Source of the DNA: an uncultured Phocaeicola sp.
GTDB lineage: Bacteria; Bacteroidota; Bacteroidia; Bacteroidales; Bacteroidaceae
Reading direction: 5' to 3'
Length of the DNA stretch: 62,258 bases
Assembly (NCBI GenBank): GCA_944320815.1
Contig: CALUIZ010000019.1
Coordinates: forward strand, 1-62,258
Notes under the pieces: generated by a model
What the model was told of the DNA's origin: nothing
Databases searched by the model: none
What the model saw: the letters and a program-made list of their open reading frames with translations, nothing else
Part shown: piece after piece, positions 26,559 to 34,806 of the stretch
How the letters are laid out: the number at the start of each line of letters is the position of its first letter
How positions within the stretch are numbered: position 1 is the stretch's first letter
Translations under genes and position numbers: made by a program

Positions 26559-27305
26559 TTGAAAATAAAGAAAGTTCTGGTTTCTCAGCCAAAACCGACA
26601 TCAGAAAAGTCGCCATACTACGACATCGCTGAGAAGTACGGAGTGAAGATAGATTTTCGCCCGTTCATTAAAGTAGAAAGTTTGTCGGCCAAAGAGTTCA
26701 GACAACAGAAGATTTCTATCTTGGACCATACCGCCATCGTGTTCACTTCACGCCATGCAATAGACCATTTCTTTACTCTTTGTACGGATCTGCGCGTGAC
26801 CATCCCCGAAACGATGAAGTATTTCTGTACATCGGAAGCTATCGCACTGTACATCCAGAAATACGTACAGTATCGAAAACGGAAAGTGTTTTTCGGAGCT
26901 ACAGGCAAATTTGCCGACCTGGTTCCGCTGATTGTCAAGCACAATACGGAAAAATATCTGATTCCCATGTCCGACGTACATAACGACGAGGTGAAGAATC
27001 TGCTCGACAAAAACAAGATCCAGCATACGGAAGCTGTGATGTACCGTACGGTGAGCAATGACTTCACTCCCGAAGAAGAGTTCAACTACGACATGCTGAT
27101 TTTCTTCAGTCCGGCAGGTATCCAGTCGCTGATGAAAAACTTCCCGAACTTTGAGCAGAAGGACATCGCGATAGGAAGTTTCGGCCCCACGACCGCCAAG
27201 GCGGTGAAGGATGCCGGCCTGCGTCTGGATCTGGAAGCACCTACCAGCGCGGCTCCTTCCATGCCCGCCGCATTGGACATGTTCATCCGCGAACACAACA
27301 AATGA
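26559..27305 (+). CDS. hemD: Uroporphyrinogen-III synthase family protein (HemD)
   Basis: Cyclizes hydroxymethylbilane to uroporphyrinogen III in tetrapyrrole synthesis. The 248-aa protein shows IVFTSRHAIDHF, the YFCTSEAIALYIQKY segment, MYRTVSNDF and IAIGSFGPTTAKAVKDAGL, the family's most conserved part. The start codon is TTG (26559), since no ATG is near and the residues MKIKKVLVSQPKP are the usual beginning of this protein in Bacteroides. Bacteroides species often lack other haem genes, so this gene may be kept for another use or for a partial pathway. A very strong inverted repeat follows. Confidence 0.88.
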   Translation: MKIKKVLVSQPKPTSEKSPYYDIAEKYGVKIDFRPFIKVESLSAKEFRQQKISILDHTAIVFTSRHAIDHFFTLCTDLRVTIPETMKYFCTSEAIALYIQKYVQYRKRKVFFGATGKFADLVPLIVKHNTEKYLIPMSDVHNDEVKNLLDKNKIQHTEAVMYRTVSNDFTPEEEFNYDMLIFFSPAGIQSLMKNFPNFEQKDIAIGSFGPTTAKAVKDAGLRLDLEAPTSAAPSMPAALDMFIREHNK

Positions 27306-27324
27306 CCCAATAACAGACAGGTGA

Positions 27325-27380
27325 AAAATCACCACAGAAACCATAACTTCTGCAACGGACATGGTTTCTGTGGTGATTTT
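27325..27380. terminator. Terminator-like 20-bp perfect inverted repeat after hemD
   Basis: A 20-bp perfect stem, 27325-27344 with 27361-27380 (left arm AAAATCACCACAGAAACCAT), has a 16-nt loop. T-rich bases after the right arm are few, but the A-rich left flank means it could stop transcription from either strand. It ends the hemD unit; the alternative rnpA start at 27361 falls inside it and is rejected. Confidence 0.78.
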
Positions 27381-27402
27381 CATTCATTACATACAGCAGC
27401 AG

Positions 27403-27801
27403 ATGACAGAGAAAAAAAAATACACACTACCCAAAAAAGAACGGCTGAGCAGCCGGATTCTTATTGAAAGATTGTTTTCCGGGGGCAGCAAATCTCTTCC
27501 CGCCTTTCCTCTGCGCATAGTTTATATGCCCGTCGAGAATGAAAGTTATCCTCCGGCAACCATCCTTATCAGCGTACCGAAAAAACGCTTTAAACATGCC
27601 GTGCAACGCAACCGGATAAAGAGACAGATACGCGAAGCTTACCGCAAGAACAAGGACATCCTGCTGGAACCGCTCAAAACTTCCGAACGTAAAGTGGCCC
27701 TCGCTTTCATATGGCTCGACAATGAACTGTACGAATCGGCCAGAGTGGAAGCCAAAGTGAAGAAACTTTTACACCTCGTAGCGGAACGTATTCTGTCATG
27801 A
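27403..27801 (+). CDS. rnpA: Ribonuclease P protein component RnpA
   Basis: Protein subunit of RNase P, which trims the 5' ends of tRNAs. The 132-aa product begins [24 protein letters not shown] and contains the RNA-binding signature [18 protein letters not shown] at about 66-83. The start at 27403 is chosen because it lies beyond the inverted repeat. It overlaps yidD by four bases (ATGA), the usual rnpA-yidD arrangement. Confidence 0.94.
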   Translation: MTEKKKYTLPKKERLSSRILIERLFSGGSKSLPAFPLRIVYMPVENESYPPATILISVPKKRFKHAVQRNRIKRQIREAYRKNKDILLEPLKTSERKVALAFIWLDNELYESARVEAKVKKLLHLVAERILS

Positions 27802-28022
27802 TCCGGAAATTCTTCACCTTTCTGCTCCTGCTCCCCATCTACTTCTACAGGAACTGCATTTCGCCGTTCACCCCTCCTTCATGCCGCTTCACACCGACCT
27901 GCTCGCAGTATGCCATTGAGGCCATAAAAAAGCACGGACCGCTGAAAGGGCTGTATCTGGCAGTCCGACGCATTCTGCGCTGCCATCCATGGGGAGGATC
28001 CGGCTATGACCCTGTCCCTTAA
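27798..28022 (+). CDS. yidD: Membrane protein insertion efficiency factor YidD
   Basis: A 74-aa membrane-associated protein that helps YidC insert inner-membrane proteins. It has an N-terminal amphipathic helix ([20 protein letters not shown]) and the diagnostic block [19 protein letters not shown] followed by [18 protein letters not shown]. The length and motif order match the family. Confidence 0.96.
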   Translation: MIRKFFTFLLLLPIYFYRNCISPFTPPSCRFTPTCSQYAIEAIKKHGPLKGLYLAVRRILRCHPWGGSGYDPVP

Positions 28023-28033
28023 TCTCCAGCCAT

Positions 28034-28678
28034 ATGCTACTAGACATCCATTCACACCATCTGCACGAAAAACCGGATACGACCATATGGAGCTGCAGCA
28101 TGAAAGACCGGCACTCGCCCGATTTCAGTCGGGCCGTGTGGATTTCTGCCGGAATCCATCCTTGGTTTCTGTCCGACAATGACATGGAAGCACAGATTAA
28201 ATGGCTCGAATCAGTTCTGTTATCCGACAGACGTGTGCTGGCCGTGGGAGAAGCGGGACTTGACAAGCTCTGCCAAACTCCTTTTGATGTCCAGCAGAAA
28301 GCTTTCAATGCCTCCATCAGATTGTCAGAAAAGCATCGGCTTCCTCTCATCATCCACACGGTAAGGTGTTTCAATGAGCTGATAGCCCTGAAAAAAGAAG
28401 TCTGTCCCTCACAGCCCTGGATTATCCATGGATTCCGCGGGAAAAAAGAGCTCGCCGGAAGTCTGGTCCGACAAGGATTTTATCTCTCACTGGGAGAAAA
28501 GTTCAATCCGGAAACTCTCAGGGCCATCCCGCCGGAACGTCTGCTGGCCGAAACCGACGAAAGCCACAAAGACATTTCAGCACTTGTCCGGAAGATGTCG
28601 GAAACATGCGAAGTCTCTCCCGACATGTTCCGCACCCGCCTCTGCCTCAATGCCAGACATCTCTTTTTTAACCGCTAA
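28034..28678 (+). CDS. TatD-family metal-dependent hydrolase
   Basis: A 214-aa TIM-barrel amidohydrolase of the TatD type; relatives are magnesium-dependent 3'-5' exonucleases or deoxyribonucleases. Metal ligands are visible as D4-I-H6-S-H8, GEAGLD, IIHTV, IIHGFRG and ETD. The protein is shorter than the usual 250-260 aa, mainly in the first helices, yet keeps all ligand motifs. It follows yidD by 11 bp. Confidence 0.88.
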   Translation: MLLDIHSHHLHEKPDTTIWSCSMKDRHSPDFSRAVWISAGIHPWFLSDNDMEAQIKWLESVLLSDRRVLAVGEAGLDKLCQTPFDVQQKAFNASIRLSEKHRLPLIIHTVRCFNELIALKKEVCPSQPWIIHGFRGKKELAGSLVRQGFYLSLGEKFNPETLRAIPPERLLAETDESHKDISALVRKMSETCEVSPDMFRTRLCLNARHLFFNR

Positions 28679-28681
28679 AAA

Positions 28682-28712
28682 TTGGTTATTCAGATAAAGT
28701 GTCGTAATTTTG
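28682..28712 (+). promoter_or_regulatory. Bacteroides-type promoter of tyrS
   Basis: TAATTTTG (28705-28712) fits TAnnTTTG, with TTGG at 28682-28685, a 19-nt gap, as a possible -33 box. It gives a leader of about 45 nt. Confidence 0.55.
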
Positions 28713-28764
28713 CTTCCCACAATTATTTATATATCACAATATGTTAAACTAAGAACTTCATTCG

Positions 28765-30057
28765 ATGAATTTTGTAGAAGAACTAAAATGGCGTGGAATG
28801 GTCCACAACATGATGCCGGGCACGGAAGAATTACTGGAAAAAGAAATGGTTACTGCATATCTGGGCATTGACCCGACAGCCGATTCATTACACATCGGCC
28901 ATCTTTGCGGAGTGATGATGCTGCGACATTTCCAGCGATGCGGCCACAAGCCACTGGCATTGGTGGGAGGTGCCACCGGCATGATCGGCGATCCGTCTGG
29001 CAAATCACAGGAGCGCAATCTGCTGGACGAGGAAACCCTGCGTCATAATCAGGAATGCATCAAGAAACAATTGGGGAAGTTCCTTGACTTCGAATCGGAT
29101 GCCCCGAACAAGGCGGAACTGGTGAACAACTACGACTGGATGAAAGACTTCACATTCCTTGAATTTGCCCGCACGGTAGGAAAACACATCACGGTGAACT
29201 ACATGATGGCAAAAGACTCGGTTCAGAAACGACTGAACGGGGAAGCGCGCGACGGACTTTCATTCACAGAATTCACATATCAACTGCTGCAAGGATATGA
29301 TTTCCTGCATCTGTATGAAACCAGAAACTGCAAGCTCCAGTTGGGCGGTTCAGACCAATGGGGAAACATCACTACGGGAGCGGAACTTATCCGCCGCACG
29401 AATGGAGGAGAAGTGTTCGCACTGACTTGCCCGCTGGTAACGAAGGCTGACGGCACTAAATTCGGAAAGACTGAATCAGGAAATGTATGGCTTGACCCGC
29501 GATACACCTCACCTTACAAATTCTACCAGTTCTGGCTGAACGTGAGCGATGAAGACGCAGAACGCTATATCAAGATATTCACTTCACTCAACAAAGAAGA
29601 AATCGATGCGCTGATTGAAGAACACAAGCAGGCACCCCATCTGCGCACGCTCCAGAAACGTCTGGCCAAGGAAGTGACCATCATGGTGCATTCGGAAGAA
29701 GACTACAACGCCGCTGTGGAAGCATCGGGCATCCTGTTCGGAAACGCGACCTCCGAAGCGTTGAAGAAACTGGATGAAGATACTTTGCTGTCCGTATTCG
29801 AGGGGGTTCCTCAATTTGAGGTGGCCAAAGCCGAAATCGAGGCCGGAGTGAAAGCAGTGGATTTGTTTACGGAAAAGGCGGCCATTTTCCCGTCCAAAGG
29901 CGAAATGAGAAAACTGGTACAGGGCGGAGGTGTTTCTCTCAACAAAGAAAAGCTGTCCGCTTTCGACCAGATGGTTACCGCATCCGACCTATTGGATGAG
30001 AAATATCTGCTGGTCCAGAAAGGAAAGAAAAACTATTACTTGGTCATCGCCAAATAA
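28765..30057 (+). CDS. tyrS: Tyrosyl-tRNA synthetase
   Basis: Class I aminoacyl-tRNA synthetase charging tRNA-Tyr. The 430-aa protein has the HIGH motif at 43-46 (LHIGHLCG), the tyrosine-binding [13 protein letters not shown] region, [10 protein letters not shown], and a KMSKS-type loop KFGKT (232-236). An S4 RNA-binding domain occupies about 365-430. The KFGKTESG version is characteristic of one of the two bacterial TyrRS groups. A strong terminator follows. Confidence 0.97.
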   Translation: MNFVEELKWRGMVHNMMPGTEELLEKEMVTAYLGIDPTADSLHIGHLCGVMMLRHFQRCGHKPLALVGGATGMIGDPSGKSQERNLLDEETLRHNQECIKKQLGKFLDFESDAPNKAELVNNYDWMKDFTFLEFARTVGKHITVNYMMAKDSVQKRLNGEARDGLSFTEFTYQLLQGYDFLHLYETRNCKLQLGGSDQWGNITTGAELIRRTNGGEVFALTCPLVTKADGTKFGKTESGNVWLDPRYTSPYKFYQFWLNVSDEDAERYIKIFTSLNKEEIDALIEEHKQAPHLRTLQKRLAKEVTIMVHSEEDYNAAVEASGILFGNATSEALKKLDEDTLLSVFEGVPQFEVAKAEIEAGVKAVDLFTEKAAIFPSKGEMRKLVQGGGVSLNKEKLSAFDQMVTASDLLDEKYLLVQKGKKNYYLVIAK

Positions 30058-30093
30058 ACCTTGGTCTGACTCACAGACAGAATACCATAATTT

Positions 30094-30128
30094 ATCCCTG
30101 CCGCTCACACACAACGGCAGGGATTTTT
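30094..30128. terminator. Terminator between tyrS and ybeY
   Basis: ATCCCTGCCG (30094-30103) and CGGCAGGGAT (30115-30124) form a 10-bp stem with an 11-nt loop, followed by TTTTT (30124-30128). It stops tyrS; on the other strand there is no strong T-run, though it is close to the ybeY stop. Confidence 0.85.
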
Positions 30129-30134
30129 GCATGC

Positions 30135-30548
30135 TCACGCAAGCATCGCCAAAGCTTGGTTCTCAGCCGCTTCCATGATTTCACGCTCTCCCGGTCCCTT
30201 GTCGTTTATCCCGCAGAGATGAAGGATACCATGAATAATGACACGATGAAGCTCCGTGTCGTATGAAGCGTTGAACTGTTCGGCATTGGTACGCACAGTG
30301 TCGAGGCTGATAAAGAGGTCACCAGAGATGCGGTCCCCTTCCGTATAGTCGAACGTGATGATATCCGTATAATAATCATGCTGCAGATACTGACGGTTCA
30401 CCTCCAATATCTTCTCGTCTGAACAGAAAATATAGGCGATGTCACCCGTACGCTTTCCATAAGTTCCGGCCACGGCCTTTATCCATGCCGTGATTTCTCT
30501 CTTCTTGATGTCGGGCATTTCTATCCCTTCTGTCTGATAGGTAATCAT
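30135..30548 (-). CDS. ybeY: rRNA maturation RNase YbeY
   Basis: Zinc-dependent endoribonuclease involved in 16S rRNA 3' maturation and ribosome quality control. The 137-aa protein has the ITFDY strand motif and the metal site HGILHLCGINDKG at 106-118. In the classical site H-x3-H-x5-H, the third position holds D116 instead of His; I recall the same change in other Bacteroidetes, so the site may use aspartate or water. It is followed closely by spmAB upstream on the same strand (15-bp gap). Confidence 0.92.
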   Translation of the reverse strand: MITYQTEGIEMPDIKKREITAWIKAVAGTYGKRTGDIAYIFCSDEKILEVNRQYLQHDYYTDIITFDYTEGDRISGDLFISLDTVRTNAEQFNASYDTELHRVIIHGILHLCGINDKGPGEREIMEAAENQALAMLA

Positions 30549-30563
30549 TGCGATACGTATTTT

Positions 30564-31793
30564 TTAAAAGAACAAATAGCAGATGAAAATGGAGGCGATG
30601 ACTCCGGCCAGATCGGCCAGCAGACCGCAGGGGACGGAGTGGCGCATACGTGAAATCCCCACGCTCCCAAAGTACACGGCAAGGATATAGAATGTCGTGT
30701 CGGTGGAACCCTGGAACACGCACGAAAGACGGCCAACGAACGAGTCGGCTCCATAAGTGCTCATGGCATCCACCATCAGTCCCCGTGCCCCGCTTCCACT
30801 CAACGGCTTCATCAGTGCCGTAGGAAGTGCGCCCACGAACTCACTGTCCGCTCCGCAAAGCTCCACCAGCCGGGCGATACCCTGAATCAGATAGTCCATG
30901 CATCCTGAAGCGCGGAACACTCCGATGGCTACCAGAATTGCCACCAGATAAGGTATGATACGGATAGCAGTGGTGAAGCCTTCCTTCGCGCCTTCCACGA
31001 AAGCGTCATATACGTTTATCTTCTTCCGCACCCCGGCCCAGATGAAACTGATGATGATGGTGAAGAGAAGCACGTTGGCGATAGTCGTCGACCACGTGTC
31101 TATCTGTTCCCTCGACAACGTGCTGAAGAAAAAAATCAGACAGGCGATGAACACACTGGCTCCGCCGAGAAAAAGCAGGATAGTACGGTTCAACAGATTG
31201 ATCTTCTGGTAAATGCTGACCGCGATAATGCCGGCGAGAGTGGAAAAGAACGTCGCGAGCAGAATCGGCACGAACACATCGGTCGGCTGAGCGGCCCCGA
31301 GCTGGGCGCGATATACCATGATGCTGATGGGTATCAGTGTCAGACCAGAAGTGTTGAGCACGAGAAACATAATCATCGGATTGCTGGCCGTATCCTTTTT
31401 CGGATTCAGCTCCTGCAGACCTTCCATCGCTTTCAAGCCAAGCGGAGTGGCCGCATTGTCGAGCCCCAACATGTTGGCGGCAAGATTCATGAAGATACTT
31501 CCGGTCACGGGATGTCCTTTCGGAATGTCCGGGAAGAGCTTGCAGAACAACGGACTCAGAGCACGGGAAAGCACACTGACCACCCCTCCCTTTTCACCTA
31601 TTTTCATGATACCCAGCCAGAGCGAGAGTACACCGGTCAGACCGATGGAAATCTCGAAGGCGGTTTTTGAAGAAGCGAATGTCGAGTTGACAATAGCCGG
31701 AAAGATTTCCGTATCCCCGAAGAAAATCAGGCGGACCGCCGCCACCACAAATGCAAGGGCGAAAAAAGCAATCCAGATGTAGTTCAATACCAT
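30564..31793 (-). CDS. SpmA/SpmB-like fused nucleoside-recognition membrane protein
   Basis: A 409-aa polytopic membrane protein in which two nucleoside-recognition (Gate) domains lie in tandem: the first (about 1-230) resembles spore maturation protein A, the second (about 230-409) SpmB. Motifs include NMLGLDNAATPLGLKAME, LVLNTSGLTLIPISIM and LPTALMKPLSGSGARGLMVD and GSTDTTFYILAVYFG. In sporulators SpmA and SpmB are separate; here, in a non-sporulating lineage, the fusion is usual and the transported substrate is unknown. I start at the ATG at 31793; the TTG at 31823 adds no signal. Confidence 0.9.
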   Translation of the reverse strand: MVLNYIWIAFFALAFVVAAVRLIFFGDTEIFPAIVNSTFASSKTAFEISIGLTGVLSLWLGIMKIGEKGGVVSVLSRALSPLFCKLFPDIPKGHPVTGSIFMNLAANMLGLDNAATPLGLKAMEGLQELNPKKDTASNPMIMFLVLNTSGLTLIPISIMVYRAQLGAAQPTDVFVPILLATFFSTLAGIIAVSIYQKINLLNRTILLFLGGASVFIACLIFFFSTLSREQIDTWSTTIANVLLFTIIISFIWAGVRKKINVYDAFVEGAKEGFTTAIRIIPYLVAILVAIGVFRASGCMDYLIQGIARLVELCGADSEFVGALPTALMKPLSGSGARGLMVDAMSTYGADSFVGRLSCVFQGSTDTTFYILAVYFGSVGISRMRHSVPCGLLADLAGVIASIFICYLFF

Positions 31794-31892
31794 GTCCGTG
31801 TTTCTTTTTGATTCGGATGTCAAAGATAATGAAAAACTTGGAAAGAGTGAGCATGTTTGCGGCGTTGGAAAACATTTCGTACATTCGTGGGC

Positions 31893-32945
31893 ATGAAGAC
31901 CATGAAACCAAGATACTGGAGATGGACAGCTGAAGCAATTCTGACAGGCTTCATACTGATGTGCCGTTTCTTCCCGGCATGGGGCGAATGGTATGCCCGC
32001 ACGGTATATCCGTTTGTTTCAGCGTCGCTTTCGGCCTGCGTGAGCTGGATTCCGTTCTCGCTCGAAGAGTGGCTGGCAACAGGTATGGTTGCCGCCTTAG
32101 TGGCCGTCCCCTGGGCAGGAAGGAAGAAAGGAGCGGCATGGCGAACGGTCATCCGGCGCGACGCGGAACTGATAATCATAGTGTGGTGCTGGTTTTATAT
32201 GGGATGGGGCATCAATTATTTCCGTCACGACTTCTTCACACGTTCCGGCACGGAACGCGCCGAATATCAGGAAACCGATTTCCGCCGGTTTCTCCGCACC
32301 TATACGGACAGTCTGAACGCATCCTACACACCCTGTCCTCTGCCTACGCAAGAAGAGATGGAAGACGAGCTGAAAAATCTGTTCGCCTCGGTCTCTCCAC
32401 GCTTCGGGCTGGCCCGTCCCCGCGCATACCAGCATCCCAAACAGGTAGCATTCAACAGACTTTATTCAGGAGTGGGTGTGTTGGGATATATGGGGCCTTT
32501 TTTCTCCGAATCGCAACTGAACGAAGATTTGTTGCCTGTAGAATATCCGTTCACATATGCCCATGAGTATTCCCATCTGCTGGGGGTAAGCAATGAGGCC
32601 GAGGCCAACTTCTGGGCCTATCAGGTCTGCACACATTCCCGTTGCCCCGCCATCCGCTATTCCGGCTATTTCGGACTGCTCCCCTATGTGTTGTCGAATG
32701 CGTATGCCCTGCTTGGAGAAGAAGAATACCGGAAACTGGCCCTGTCCGTCCTCCCTGAAATACGGGAAGACCTGCAAACGAAACGGGCACATTGGGATGC
32801 GCTCTACAGTCCTTTCATCGGATATGTGCAGGACAAAGTTTATTCATGGTATCTGAAAGGGAACAAGATTCCTTCCGCCCAAAAGAATTATGCCGAGGTA
32901 ATCGGGATGATTCTGGCCCTGCCGGACGGACACAGTGTGTTCTGA
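31893..32945 (+). CDS. DUF3810 membrane metallopeptidase-like protein
   Basis: A 350-aa protein of family DUF3810. It has N-terminal hydrophobic helices (about 12-28, 37-75 and 93-108), then a soluble domain with a zinc-protease motif HEYSH at 224-228 and a nearby NEAEAN segment (234-239) that could supply the third ligand. A peptidase role is therefore likely, but has not been shown as far as I know. The start at 31893 is chosen because it gives a clean basic N-terminus; the upstream Met at 31857 is possible. It is divergent from spmAB by 99 bp and is followed by a 670-bp stretch without genes. Confidence 0.82.
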   Translation: MKTMKPRYWRWTAEAILTGFILMCRFFPAWGEWYARTVYPFVSASLSACVSWIPFSLEEWLATGMVAALVAVPWAGRKKGAAWRTVIRRDAELIIIVWCWFYMGWGINYFRHDFFTRSGTERAEYQETDFRRFLRTYTDSLNASYTPCPLPTQEEMEDELKNLFASVSPRFGLARPRAYQHPKQVAFNRLYSGVGVLGYMGPFFSESQLNEDLLPVEYPFTYAHEYSHLLGVSNEAEANFWAYQVCTHSRCPAIRYSGYFGLLPYVLSNAYALLGEEEYRKLALSVLPEIREDLQTKRAHWDALYSPFIGYVQDKVYSWYLKGNKIPSAQKNYAEVIGMILALPDGHSVF

Positions 32946-33618
32946 AAACATTCTGACACTTCATGAAGGAAAAACGGCCCATAAAGACATAAAAATACAG
33001 AATACACTGACCGTACACCGAAAAAAAATTCTTCGTTCCAGAAGCTGATTCTTAACAGATGTGACACAAGTCCCCCTCCAGAAGGCTTCCTGAAGGGGAT
33101 AAAAATGCGAACCCTTACGCAAAAGTACACCAATTTCTGCCGGAAAATCGCAGGATTTCCCAGCAGAAGTCCATGAACTCCCCTTAAGAAGTGGCCGTAA
33201 TTTCCAATGTAAACACAGGAAATTGTCTGCAAAGCACAGGAGAAGGAAGATGTTTTCTCCAGAATCATCCGGAACGGAAATATTTTTTCAGACACAGAAT
33301 GAAACCGGATTTCTCCGGCACACACCTCAAAGCTCCATATTCGAGGAGTTGTCCGGACAATACAAGCTGAAAATCCCCAAACCACAGACAATATGACAAC
33401 CATACACCCGTTTTCCTTGGGATTCTCCAAGACCTATCGTCCCAGACCTGGAATCATGCGACTCTCAGACGTTGGGATTGTCAATGTGTCAGAATGAAAA
33501 TTCACACCGGCACATCGGTACACCTATACAAAAAAGCGCACAGATAATGCTTTTCCCGATAAAATTCCCTATCTTTACACCCTGAATTTTTCTAAGCAGT
33601 AACGAAAGAAAAAGACCG
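32946..33618. other. Gene-free stretch with an array of short hairpins
   Basis: About 670 bp with no credible gene on either strand. It holds a series of inverted repeats: about 33073-33098 (CCCCT/AGGGG, imperfect inner pairing), 33135-33168 (TTCTGC/GCAGAA plus GGAAA/TTTCC), 33199-33224 (AATTTCC/GGAAATT), 33239-33260 (GGAGAA/TTCTCC), 33305-33318 (CCGGA/TCCGG) and 33349-33360 (TTGTCCGGACAA, a perfect palindrome). A weak promoter box for the following gene is at 33570. It could be a structured RNA, a decayed repeat element, or a regulatory region. Confidence 0.5.
33570..33577 (+). promoter_or_regulatory. Weak -7 element before the acetyltransferase-like gene
   Basis: TATCTTTA differs from TAnnTTTG only at the last base and is 42 nt before the ATG at 33619. 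Confidence 0.35.
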
Positions 33619-34755
33619 ATGACCATTACAATCAAGAAAGTGACGACAACGAAGGAACTCAAGCGGTTCATCCGTTTCAACTATGAACTTTACAAAAACA
33701 ACCCCTATTCTGTTCCTGATTTGCTTGATGACATGCTGAACACCTTCTCCCCAAAGAAAAACGCGGCATTCGAATTTTGCGAAGCTGACTATTTCCTGGC
33801 TTATCGGGGAAATGAAATAGTGGGCCGAGTGGCGGCTATCATCAACCACCGTGCCAACGAGACATGGAACAAAAAGGAGGTGCGCTTCGGATGGATTGAC
33901 TTCATCGATGAGGAGGAAGTGTCGGAAGCGTTGCTCAAGACCGTGGAAGAATGGGGAAAGGCCAGAGGAATGGAAGCGATGGTGGGACCGCTGGGGTTCA
34001 CTGACATGGATGCGGAAGGTATGCTGGTGGAAGGCTTCGACCAGCTCAGCACCATGTCCACCATCTACAACTACTCCTATTATCCGGAACACATGGAGCT
34101 GCTGGGATTCCAGAAGGAGGCCGACTGGGTGGAATATAAACTCACTGTACCCGACAAGCTGCCGGAGAAATTCATCCGCATATCCGAACTTATTCTTCAA
34201 AAATATAAACTGAAAATCAAGAAGCTCAAACGTAGCGAAATCAAGAAATATCACTACGGACAGAAGATATTCGACCTCATCAACGAGGCATATGCCCCTC
34301 TGTACGGCTACTCCAAGATGACTCAGGGACAGATTGACCAATATATAAGGATGTATCTCCCGCTTATCGACCTGCGGATGGTGTCGCTGGTGGAAAATGA
34401 AGAAGGAGAACTGGTGGCCGTAGGAATCTCGATGCCTTCGCTCTCCGAAGCACTCCAGAAGGCGAAAGGAAAGATGCTTCCATTCGGATGGTATCACCTG
34501 CTGAAAGCCTTGTTCATCAAACGTCCGAAGGTTCTTGATTTGCTTCTGGTGGGAGTAAAGCCCGAATACCAGAGCAAAGGGGTCAATGCACTGCTGTTCT
34601 ACGACCTTGTGCCCGTCTATCAGAAGATGGGATTCCAGTATGGCGAGAGCAATCCCGAACTGGAACTCAACAAGAAAGTGCAGGCGCAGTGGAGTGCGTT
34701 CGAGTCTGTGCAGCACAAACGCCGCAGAGCATACAAGAAAGTGTTTGAAAATTAA
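33619..34755 (+). CDS. GNAT-like N-acetyltransferase family protein
   Basis: A 378-aa protein with GNAT-type features: an N-terminal half with NEIVGRVAAIINH and VGPLGFTDMDAEGMLVEGFD, and a C-terminal half with LVAVGISMPSLSEAL, and VGVKPEYQSKGVNALLFYDLVP, which resembles the acetyl-CoA-binding motif A. It looks like two GNAT-like units. The acceptor is unknown; relatives are annotated only as acetyltransferase-like in Bacteroides. It is preceded by the gene-free region and followed by a GC-rich hairpin and parE. Confidence 0.72.
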   Translation: MTITIKKVTTTKELKRFIRFNYELYKNNPYSVPDLLDDMLNTFSPKKNAAFEFCEADYFLAYRGNEIVGRVAAIINHRANETWNKKEVRFGWIDFIDEEEVSEALLKTVEEWGKARGMEAMVGPLGFTDMDAEGMLVEGFDQLSTMSTIYNYSYYPEHMELLGFQKEADWVEYKLTVPDKLPEKFIRISELILQKYKLKIKKLKRSEIKKYHYGQKIFDLINEAYAPLYGYSKMTQGQIDQYIRMYLPLIDLRMVSLVENEEGELVAVGISMPSLSEALQKAKGKMLPFGWYHLLKALFIKRPKVLDLLLVGVKPEYQSKGVNALLFYDLVPVYQKMGFQYGESNPELELNKKVQAQWSAFESVQHKRRRAYKKVFEN

Positions 34756-34759
34756 AGAT

Positions 34760-34787
34760 GCCTCCGGACTTCCCCGGAAAAGGAGGC
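34760..34787 (+). terminator. Weak hairpin between the acetyltransferase-like gene and parE
   Basis: GCCTCC (34760-34765) pairs with GGAGGC (34782-34787), with further TCCGG/CCGGA pairing possible inside. There is no T-run, so it may be only an attenuator or RNA-stability hairpin. Confidence 0.4.
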
Positions 34788-34806
34788 TGATTATAATGTT
34801 TTGATT

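Noticed and set aside
32888..33430. 180-codon minus-strand frame in the gene-free stretch
   Set aside because: It crosses several palindromes, overlaps the end of DUF3810, and the sequence has no recognisable fold or start context.
33592..34716. 374-codon minus-strand frame opposite the acetyltransferase-like gene
   Set aside because: Composition is that of an antisense shadow and no promoter, signal or domain is visible.
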